Source of the DNA: Massospora cicadina
Taxonomy: Eukaryota; Entomophthoromycota; Entomophthoromycetes; Entomophthorales; Entomophthoraceae
Direction: 5' to 3'
DNA length: 64,000 bases
NCBI GenBank assembly: GCA_022478985.1
Contig: JAKSZP010010640.1
Coordinates: 115,156-179,155, forward strand
How positions within the stretch are numbered: the first letter of the stretch is position 1; every line of letters starts with the position of its first letter. Below the pieces are notes generated by a model. It was not told the origin of the DNA, ran no database searches, and saw only the letters and a list, made by a program, of their open reading frames with translations. Position numbers and translations under genes: made by a program. Shown one piece after another: positions 55,121 to 64,000 of the stretch.

Positions 55121-57400
55121 CTATCTCTTTTTGCCAGCGGGAACGCCACTTATGGAGAGGGGGAGGGAACGTGTGAAGGGGCTGTAGCCACTATTGAGCA
55201 CATGTGGAGGAAGGGGTCTGATTTGATGAACCAGACTGGGAACCAGGAGGAGACCATCTGTTGGCGACGTGGTGGGAGATATCCAAACATCCATGCTTGA
55301 AAGTGGTCCACCAAATGAGACTGGAATCTGTGGACAGTTTCTGGGAGGGTGGGGGTGGAGCCAGCGATGGCATCTAAGATGATCGTGTGGATGGTCCACA
55401 TGGCGATTGCAACCACCAGAGCATGGAGGGAGGGTAGAAGAGAGGAGGCCATTAATAGAGCAAACATATCTCTTGACAGACTGAAGGGATGCGTTTGATA
55501 CTGGCCCAGAAGATGTTGAACTTCGCGCCATATCACTTTAGAGGTGGGGCACTTCTCCGGGCGGTGGAACAGCGTTCCATACTGGCCACACATGACACAG
55601 GATGAGTGTAAAGTGTTAGAGCGCTCTGCTGTACGATACACCCGCCTCAGGCAGCGCCACACATGGGAGCGGACTTGAGGCTGCAACAGAGGATGATGTG
55701 CGTATTTCCAGATAGTTTTTTGGGTCTCAGTGGAATAAGGGATGTCCATCATGTCCAGGTAGTCTACCCTGGATAGGACTTGGGGCTGAATGGGGATCAC
55801 GCCATCATGGATGGGTAGCCCCTGTACCTCTTGTGTGAACTGAGGAGAGGGGCGGCCTCTTCAAGTTGTATGTCCGCAAATACAAATTCTCCACTCTGCA
55901 CTTCGCATGGAGAGTAGGATTCGTTTGTAGTGGGTTTTAGTCCCGTGAGGACCTGTGGCCGATGTGTGTGATGCGAGGTATTACATCAGGGAGTGGGGGT
56001 TTGATGGATTGTTGAGGCCCAAGGCTTGGGAGAAGTTAGAGCAGGCCGCGCGGGACCAGTGTTAGGATGGGAGTGTAGGAGTGGTGACGGCCGCAATCCA
56101 AGTGCCCAGGATCTTGGCAGCATGGGCTTTGAAGTCAAGCAGGCCCATGCCACCTTGATGATGAGGGCCAAACATGACCTCTAGCCATATTGATGGAGGA
56201 CAGCCTGACCAAAGCCATCCTTGCATCAAGGCATACAGGATATTTGAAGAAGCTTGGGGAGAAGGGGATGGCGTGGGCTCTGAACCAGACTTTGGATAGG
56301 AGCATAGAGTTGGCTAGAACAACCCTGCCAGTGAGGGTAGTAGGGTGGGCTCTGAGAGAGGCGATTTTCTTCATCACGTTGTCCAGTATACGGCACTCCA
56401 TTACTGCTGACGCGTATCCGCCTGCCTCCATCCACACGCCCAGATGGTGCACCGGTCCTATGGTAGGACGTGGCACGAAGGGGAGCACCAGTGGGGTGGT
56501 GTGTGTTGAGTTAGCAAGGCGTGGGCGAGCAGATGGGCCGGGTTGGGAACTAATTGCTGGGGCCCAGCAGTTCTGAAACCAACCAAGGAGGATGATTTCA
56601 GTTTTGGAGGCGTTCAGTGTCGCGTTGCTTACCCGAGAATATTCCTGTATGAGGGCTTCAAGCGCGCGTACATCTTTATTATTAGACACCCCCACCATGC
56701 AATCATCTGCAAATGCCATCATCTTGATTGGGGTTTGGCCTGGCACATGGACCCCAGTGAGTTGGGCATTCACATTTCGCAGTAGTGGGTCAAGGCTGAA
56801 GTTGTATAAGAGTGGGCTGAGGGGGTCCCCTTGTTGCAAGCCCCTTTGAGGGCAGACTGCTTCCGTTAGGAAGCCTGGGCTTCACACTGCCATTGTTGCA
56901 GATTCCGTGAGCAGCATCACCCAGTTGATGAAGCGGGTAGGTAGGCGAAATTGATGGAGGCAGGCCCTTAGGTATTCCCAGTTTACTCTATCATAGGCCT
57001 TTTGTTGGTCCAAGAATACGAGTGCTCCTGAGGCTGTGGACTGACATGCATTAGCTACGGAGTGCATGTTATCCCAAATCGACCTTCTGGGGATGAAACT
57101 GAGTTTTTTCTGGGGAGATGGTGGCAGATGCTACAGTCCCTAAACGGTTAGCCATGATTTTTGTTAAAATTTTGGTGTCTGTGTTTGTTAGAGAAATGGG
57201 GCGCCAGTTGGCTAAGTTAAGCTTATCCCCTTTCTTGTAGAGTGTGACAGTAAAGGCATCATGTCCTCCTGGTAGGAGACGCGTTTCCAACAAGCTTTGT
57301 TTAAGTGAGGCGAGCAGCAATGGGGATATATATTTGAAATATTTTTTGTAGAACTCATATGGAATGCCATCTGGGCCTGGGCATTTTCAGTTTGGCGCAC
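55121..57400 (-). pseudogene. LINE copy 2 reverse transcriptase and C-terminus
   Basis: RT pieces at 57212-57400, 57069-57320, 56882-57067 (FLDQQKAYDRVNWEYL) and 56135-56839 (QQGDPLSPLLYNFSLDPLLR, then MMAFADDCMVGVSNN with the FADD catalytic box). The C-terminal frame 55150-55800 holds RSHVWRCLRRVYRTAERSN and CVMCGQYGTLFHRPEKC (CX2CX7HX4C). Frameshifts lie near 57100 and 56840 (before QQGDP) and between RT and the C-terminus. Here the zinc motif and the final 110 residues are in one frame, unlike copy 1. Confidence 0.92.
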
Positions 57401-57419
57401 CGCGAATGGCTGTCCATAA

Positions 57420-58775
57420 TATATTTGGAGTAATTACATTCATTATTTCTGGGTATCAGAAAATGGTGCGGATATGAGCTCAGTCAAGAAATTCCGCCAC
57501 TTCAGCCAGCTGAATTGGTTCAGCTCGGTATAACTCAGAGTAATATTTTGCATTTTTATTGCTACTTTGGCCAGTGTGTCCACAATGGAATTGTCCGATC
57601 TTCGCACCTGTGTGCAGGCCACGCTCTAACATGGTGCGAAATTTTTTTTAAAGAAATAAGCAGTGCACTTGTCACCTTTAGTGATGCGTGTGGCCCTGTA
57701 TTGGACACAAACCCGATGTTTGTTTTGCCTTTTGAGTGTTGAGGTGGGTGGCTGCCTCCGCCCACTTCTGGCCCCATGCAGGGCTGTATCCTGTAGCTGG
57801 GATGTTGGACTCCAAGTGGGCTAATTCCGCCAGAGCGCGCGAGATAACCGCTGATGTGGCTCATGAGCATCTGGAGGAGAGATAGCGATATTGGCGGATG
57901 GTGTCCTCTTTGAAAGTTGCCCATGTGGAAATGGGGTCCATGCAAAACGGTGCAACAAATGATTTTGCCAAAGTTGCCTCTTCCACCCATGTGGAAAATC
58001 CTGGCGACGCGAGCTTGGGGGGCGGATTTTGCACCAATGTGGGGCCTTAGCAACTGTGACCTGTAGGTGGTAGGTTATCAAGACCAGTCAGTGGTTGGAG
58101 AATTCCATTTTTGTTGTTTTGAAGTGGGAGATGTGGGGTTGAAATTTCGCCAGCGTTAGAATAAGGTCAATGCAGGTCATGGACCTTAATTGGCTGTTGT
58201 GGACGTGGGGATGCATCATGTTTTTGAACAGCGGGGCATGTCATGGCAGCACAACCATTAACCCAAGGGTGGCCTTTAGAACACGTAGTTCTATGTGACC
58301 CTGTGGGGTGTGGGGTGAGGGGGGCCACCGGTCTGTTTGTGAGGTTAGCCAACAGTTCATGTCGCCATCTAGGAAAGAATCAGGGGGTAGCGGGAGGGAT
58401 TTGACCGATGAGAAAAATTCCTGACGCTCGTGTGCACCATTTGGGGCATAGATGTTGATGATTGCGCGCGCTACATCACCCCACGAGAAGGTGATGACGA
58501 GCACTCAGCCATTTAGGAATGTTTCTGAGGAAATGAATTTTTAAAAATTATTTTTCTGAATTAGCACCCCACAGTGCTTTGACCAAAAGGATAGGGATGG
58601 GAGGAGCATTGTTTTCCAAGCTTCCTTGGAACCTCATGGACAGTGGGACTCCTGGATGGCCAGGATATTCACGGGTAAATTGTTTTGTAAAACTCAGTTT
58701 CCTAGCCCAGGACGGGGAGGCCTTGAGTCCGGTGATATTCAACGTCCCTAGAGTGAAGGTTTCCCCCATCACACC
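57420..58775 (-). pseudogene. LINE copy 2 ORF2 endonuclease part
   Basis: Pieces 58548-58772 (FTLGTLNITGLKASPSWARK), 58241-58504 (LDGDMNCWLTSQTDRWPPSP; GD-N box) and 57562-58053 follow copy 1. The frame is broken in the glutamate box region (about 58680) and near 58500. Confidence 0.88.
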
Positions 58776-60189
58776 TTAGGTGTGAGGGGGTGGGCCCCCA
58801 GGTCCACCAGTCTCTTCAAGGTCCCCACGGGCTTTCACAGCAGTACAGGTGTTAGCAGCAACGCTATCAGGGTTTTTGTTAATTTTTGTGGAAAGAGTTG
58901 CATTGGCTTTGGCCTTCGCTTTTTGTTTTCCCGACGTCATATGAATTTTTTGCGGTGTGGATGAGTTCGGTGCACCGGTGAGCGGGTCAAAAATTTTTTT
59001 TTCAGTTGGAATAGGTTTCAAGTCAGTTTTGACCAGAGCTTGGGTGCAACAATTGGGTGAGATCAGATCTCCCATCGGATCCTCAGATTGAGTGGCCCAC
59101 TCAGCATGGGTTTCCTAATCTGATTGGATGATGGATTCCCAAGTTGCTTCCACTGCGAAGGTCTCCATGTCCTCCTGGCGTTGTGAGTGTGAGATAGCGG
59201 TGGTGGCCTTGGCCGCTTCCTTGGCCGCGGCCCTATGGGCCTGCTTGGCCTTCTTCCACTCCTGTGGGGAGATAGGCTTTACCAATAGGTAGCAGCTTTG
59301 TGCTCCCCACGGGAAAGCCTCCTTGGTGCTTGCAGTTGGTTCATAGTGCGCCTCTCCACTGGCCATGGCCGCCAAGGGGTGCTCTTGGAATGTGACGCCC
59401 TCCTTGATGGGGCATGTGTGCGCCTTATGGCCAAACGCATCACAGTGGGTGCAATGGGGGCGCGCTGTCCACAGTCACCCAGAATGGATGGGTGGTATGC
59501 CCTGCGATATCAATAAAAGTGGAGTGCGGGATCTGGGTTAGGTCCTTCGCGATCTCCTCAGTTGGGGTCAGAACTGCAATGGCTTTGCCGGTGCACAGGT
59601 GTGGCATCAGCGTGAAGCGTTGCATTTTGAAAGATTGTATTTTGCTGTATACAGCGAGACCATCTTTCAGGTATTGTTCCAAAATGTCACGTTTTACCGT
59701 AGTAGGCAAAAAGTCAAATGTGAGGAAAATTTGGTTTGATTTTGTCCATCTGGTGCATTTGGTTTCAATGACCCGTTGCCCTTCGGGGAGGTTGACCACT
59801 ATGCGCACTGCTGCAGCCTCGTCTGCTGCTTTTTTGCTTTTGAAACCTAGGTCCAGCCAACTGCGCGACATGGTGTGTGGTGCAACATACACTGCGGTTG
59901 GGAAAACTTTGTGTACATCTTCACAAAATTTTTCCCATAAGGCCATTTTTTGGATGTCCAGATAAACACGGACTCCAAATTCCACTGACAAAAGTGGCTG
60001 TGAGTGTGGCGTGTTGATGTACTGGTTGCATCGTGCTTGCCACGCGAGTATCTCTAGGGAAATTGTGACCACCAGTTTTTTAAGATTTTTGTCTATTCCG
60101 CCAGATTCTCCGGGGCGTTTTTGAACATTGGAGGCCGCGGGCCTTCCACCTGCTCCTATTACCTTGCTTGCCCAACTGCTCCCTGACAT
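58776..60189 (-). pseudogene. LINE copy 2 ORF1
   Basis: The best ORF1 copy: a 249-codon frame (59440-60189) starts MSGSSWASKVIGAGGRPAAS and covers the domain with VRVYLDIQKMALWEKFCEDV. The zinc knuckle near 59405-59455 reads CTHCDAFGHKAHTC (CX2CX4HX4C) in the next frame. Pieces 59115-59375 and 58776-59075 carry the lysine/alanine-rich tail. Only one frameshift near 59455 separates head and knuckle. Confidence 0.88.
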
Positions 60190-60366
60190 GGGCGCAGACT
60201 AATATCCTCTGTGAGATTATCAAACTAGATTTAGTCTTGAATTGAATAGGTTGCAATAGTGATTGCAACGAGAAAGAAAAGTACCTTAATATTTAAATTT
60301 AAATTTTTTGCGGGGAAGGCTGACCAAGGGATGGACACTTCCGAATATGACTCAGGAAAGATAAAC

Positions 60367-62670
60367 TTAGTACCAGGGGGGCACCCCAGAGAAGCGATGC
60401 TGTCTCTTGTCGCCAGCGGGAACGCCGCTTATGGGGAGGGGGAGGGAACGTGTGAAGGGGCTGTAGCCACTATTGAGCACGTGTGGAGGAAGGGGTCTGA
60501 TTTGATGAACCAGACTGGGAACCAGGAGGAGACCAGCTGTCGGCGAAGCGGTGGGAGATATCCAAACATCCACGCTTGAAAGTGGTCCATCAAATGAGAC
60601 CAGAATCTGTGGACAGCTTCTGGGAGGGTGGGGATGGAGCCAGAGATGGCATCCAAGACAATCGTGTGAATAGTCCACATGGTGATTGCAACCACCAGAG
60701 CACAGAGGGAGGGTGGAAGGTGGGAGGCCATTGATGAAGCAAACATATCTCTTGACAGACTGAAGGGATGCGTTTGATCCTGGCCTAGCAGACGTTGGAC
60801 TTCGCGCCATATCACTTTAGAGGTGGGGCACTTCTCCAGGCGGTGGAACAGCGTTCCATACTGGCCACAAATGACACAGGATGAGTGTAAAGCGTTAGGC
60901 GCTCAGCTGTACGATACAACCATCTCAGGCAGCGCCACACATGTGAGCGGACTTGAGGCTGCAACAGAGGATGGTGTGCATATTTCCAGATAGTCTTTTG
61001 GGTCTCAGTGGAATAAGGGATGTCCATCATGTCCAGGTAGTCCACCCTGGATAGGACTTAGGGTCGAATGGGGATCACGCCATCATGGATGGGTAGCCCC
61101 TGTACCTCTTGTGTGAATTAAGGAGAGGGGCGGCCTCTTCAAGTTGTATGTCCGCAAATACAAATTCTCCACTCTGCACTTCGCATGGAGAGTAGGATTC
61201 GTTTGTAGTGGGTTTTAGTCCCGTGAGGACCTGTGGCCGATGTGTGTGATGCGAGGTATTACATCAGGGAGTGGGGGTTTGATGGATTGTTGAGGCTCAA
61301 GGCTCAGGAGAAGTTGGAGCAGGCCGCGCGGGACCAGTGTTGGGATAGGAGCGTAGGAGCGGTGATGGCCGCGATCCAGGTGCCCAGGATCTTGGCCGCA
61401 TGGGCTTTGAAGTCAAGCAGGCCCATGCCACCTTGATGATGAGGGCCAAACATGACCTCTAGCCGTACTGGTGGTGGGCGGCCTGACCAAAGCCATCCTT
61501 GCAGCAAAGCATACAGGGATTTGAAGAAGCTTGGGGAGAAGGGGATGGCGTGGGCTCCGAACCAGACTTTGGATAGGAGCATAGAGTTGGCAAGAACAAC
61601 CCTGTCAGTAAGGGTAGTAGGGTGGGCTCTGAGAGAGGCGATTTGCTTCGTCACATTGTCCAGTATACGGCACTCCATTACTGCTGACGCATATCCGCCT
61701 GCCTCCATCCAATCGCCCAGATGGCGCACCGGTCCTATGGTAGGACGTGACACGAAGGGGAGCACCAGTGGGGTGGTTTGTGTTGAGTTAGTAAGGTGTG
61801 GACGTGGGCGAGCAGATGGGCCGGGTTGGGAACTACTTGCTGGGGCCCAGCAGTTCTGAAATCAACCAAGGAGGATGATCTTGGTTTTGGAGGCGTTCAG
61901 TGCCATGTTACTTACCCGAGAATATTCCTGTATGAGGGCTTCAAGCGCGCGTGCATCTTTGTTGTTAGACACCCCCACCACGCAATCATCTGCAAATGCC
62001 ATCATCTTGATTGGGGTTTGGCCTGGCACATGGACCCCAGTGAGTTGGGCATTCACATTTCGCAGTAGTGGGTCAAGGCTGAAGTTGTATAAGAGTGGGC
62101 TGAGGGGGTCCCCTTGTTGCAAGCCCCTTTGAGGGCAGACTACTTCCGTTAGGAAGCCTGGGCCACGCATTGCCATTGTTGCAGATTCCGTGTGCAGCAT
62201 CACCCAGTTTATGAAGCGGGGGGGTAGGCGGAATTGATGGAGGCAGGCCCTAAGGTATTCCCAGTTTACTCTATCATAGGCCTTTTGTTGGTCCAAGAAT
62301 AAAAGTGCCCTAGAGGCTGTGAACTGACACACATTAGCCACAGAGTGCACGTTATCCCAAATCGACCTTCTGGTGATGAAACCGAATTGTTCTGGGGAGA
62401 TGGTGGCAGATGCTACAGTCCCTAAACGGCTAGCCATGATCTTTGTTAAAATTTTGATGTCTGTGTTTGTCAGAAAAATGGGGCGCCAGTTAGCTAAGTC
62501 AAGCTTATCCCCTTTCTTGAAGAATGTGACAGTAAAGGCCTCATATCCTCCTGGTAGGAGGCGCGTTTCCAACAGGCTTTGGTTAAGTGAGGCTAGCAGC
62601 AATGGGGATATATAATTGAAATATTTTTGTAGAGCTCATATGGAATGCCATCTGGGCCTGGGCATTTTCA
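60367..62670 (-). pseudogene. LINE copy 3 reverse transcriptase and C-terminus
   Basis: A 246-codon frame (61862-62602) covers RT without a break from LLASLNQSLLETRLLPGG through LTNTDIKILTKIMASRLG, FLDQQKAYDRVNWEYLRACL and QQGDPLSPLLYNFSLDPLLR to MMAFADDCVVGVSNN (FADD). This is the longest intact RT stretch among the copies. After a frameshift near 61860, 61304-61765 holds the connection. In the zinc region a one-base loss near 60898 shifts the frame (60812-61045 and 60429-60815 pieces). Confidence 0.93.
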
Positions 62671-64000
62671 GTTTGGCGCACCGCAAATGGCTGTCCATAA
62701 TTTGTTTGGAGTAATTAAATTCATTATTTCTGGGTATTGGAATATGGTGCAGATATGAACTCGGTTGAGAAATTCCGCCATTTTGGCTGGCTGAATTGGT
62801 TCAGCTCGGTATAACTTGGAGTAATATTTTTGCATCTTGATTGCAACTTCTGCCGGTGTGTCCGCAATGGAATTATCCAATCTTTGCACCTGTGTAGGCC
62901 ACGCTCTGGCGTGGCGCGAAATTTTTTTTAAAGAAGTATGCGGTGCATTTGTCACCTTTAGTGATGCGTGTGGCCCTGTATTGGATACAAACCCAATGTT
63001 TGTGTTGCCTTTCGAGTGCATTGAGGTGGGCGGCTGCCTCCACCAACTTCTGGCCCCATGCAGGGCTGTATCCTGTGGCTGGAATGTTGGACTCCAAGTG
63101 GGACAATTCTGCCAGCCCGCGTGAGATAACTGCTGATGTGGCTCGTGAGCGTCTGGAGGAGAGATGGTGATAGTGGCAGATGGTGTACTCTTTGAAAGTT
63201 GCCCATGTGGAAATGGGGTCCACACAAAATGGTGCAACAAATGATTTCGCCAAAGTTGCCCTTCCACCCACGTGGAAAATCCTGGCGACGCGAGCTCAGG
63301 GGGGTGGATTTTGCACCAAAGTGGGGCCTTTGCAACTGTGACAGGAAAGTGGTATGTTATCGAGACCAGTCAATGGTCATAGAATTCCATTTTTGTTGTT
63401 TTGAAGTGGGAAAGTGGGGTTGGATTTTCGCCAGCGTTAGAATAAGGTCGATGAGGGTCATGGACCTTAATTGGCTGTTGTGGACGTGGGATGCGTCATG
63501 TTTTAGAGCAGTGGGGTATGTCATGGCAGCACATCCATTAACTCAAAGGTGGCTTCCAGAACGCGTAGTTCTACATGACCCTGTGGGGCGTGGGGTGAGG
63601 GCAGCCACCAGTCCGTTGGTGAGGTTAGCCAACAGTTTATGTCGCCAACTAGGAAAGAATCAGGGGGTAGTGTGAGGGAATTGACTGACGAGAAAAATTA
63701 CTGACGCTCATGTGCACCATTTTGGGGTGTAGATGTTGACGATTGTGTGTGCAACGTCAGCCCACGAGAAGGTGACAATGAGCACTTGGCCATTTAGGAA
63801 TGTTTCTGAGGATGTGAATTTGAAAAAATTATTTTTCTGAATTAGCACCCCACAGTGCTTCAACCAAAAGGATAGGGATGGGAGGAGCATTGTTTCCCAA
63901 GCTTCCTCGGAACCTCATGGACAGTGGGACTCCTGGATGGCCAGGATATCCACGGGTAAATTTTTTTGTACAAAACTCAGTTTCCTAGCCTGGGATGGGG
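62668..64000 (-). pseudogene. LINE copy 3 ORF2 endonuclease part, partial
   Basis: The 199-codon frame 62668-63267 joins the endonuclease linker to the RT start (QYPEIMNLITPNKLWTAICG), so here the junction broken in copies 1 and 2 is open. The endonuclease itself is in pieces (63708-63890: VLIVTFSWADVAHTIVNIY). The sequence ends near the glutamate box. Confidence 0.88.

Larger units (their letters stand above)
55001..60283 (-). mobile_element. LINE copy 2, full length
   Basis: Same structure and about the same length (5.28 kb) as copy 1. The 3' tail on the minus strand is a run of AAATTT units (plus strand 55001-55027). The 5' end at 60283 matches that of copy 1 (GAAAGAAAAGTA on the plus strand). 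No clear target duplication was found: the right flank is directly the 3' tail of copy 3. Frames are broken at different places from copy 1, so the copies decayed independently. Confidence 0.92.
60284..64000 (-). mobile_element. LINE copy 3, cut by window end
   Basis: Begins on the plus strand with its 3' tail (AATATTTAAATTTAAATTTTTT) immediately after the 5' end of copy 2, so the two are head to tail. It contains the C-terminus, RT and most of the endonuclease part on the minus strand, and runs off the window in the first endonuclease box. It is similarly close to copies 1 and 2. Confidence 0.92.

Noticed and set aside
59414..59965. A 183-residue plus-strand protein
   Set aside because: It is antisense to the well-supported LINE ORF1 on the minus strand, and the same shadow occurs in copy 1.
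1..64000. CRISPR arrays, operons, rRNA or phage genes
   Set aside because: No regularly spaced repeats, no prokaryotic gene layout and no rRNA-like stretch. All evidence is eukaryotic.

Overview
This 64 kb window is a repeat graveyard from a eukaryotic nuclear genome. I find no credible host gene. Almost everything identifiable is a retrotransposon or a piece of one, and most reading frames carry frameshifts and stops. The mix is Ty3/gypsy chromoviruses of the self-primed Tf1/sushi type, LINEs whose RT reads like fungal L1-type elements (LDQQKAYDRV, FADD) with a C-terminal CX2CX7HX4C motif, a mariner fold-back and a tRNA-derived SINE. This suggests a large, repeat-inflated genome. A fungus is my best guess, but Tf1/sushi elements and mariners also occur in animals, so the host is not proven.

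Layout. 1-6263: AT-rich decayed DNA with one LTR (833-1534) related to a family seen later. 6264-9450: a rotten chromovirus pol (element C, minus strand) interrupted by a mariner fold-back (7592-8147). 9934-24992: a three-level nest. A solo LTR (flanks AAATA/AAATA) holds element A (minus, flanks AGCCC/AGCCC), and A's 5' LTR holds element B (plus, flanks TTGAA/TTGAA). 25192-54370: one old gypsy element (D, plus) stretched from about 7.2 kb to 29 kb by later insertions: a full-length LINE (30520-35784), gypsy E (36030-48913, minus) that itself contains gypsy F (38271-44749, plus), a miniature LTR element G (49021-51239), a solo LTR H (51690-52984) and a SINE (53157-53441). 55001-64000: two more LINE copies head to tail on the minus strand, the second running off the window.

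How the parts relate. A and B each carry an 11-nt site just inside the 5' LTR that is complementary to a site within the LTR, which is the Tf1-style self-priming arrangement. D, E, F and G instead share a near-identical 18-19 nt primer-binding site, so four families appear to use one host tRNA primer. The LINE and the SINE both have 17-bp target duplications and a similar 3' end, which suggests the SINE is moved by this LINE family. The LTR of the A family contains a conserved hydrophobic reading frame with no recognised relative.

Boundaries of the elements given by perfect target duplications (solo LTR, A, B, F, LINE 1, SINE) are firm. Boundaries of C, E, H and the first LTR are estimates. 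Percent identities are by-eye estimates only.
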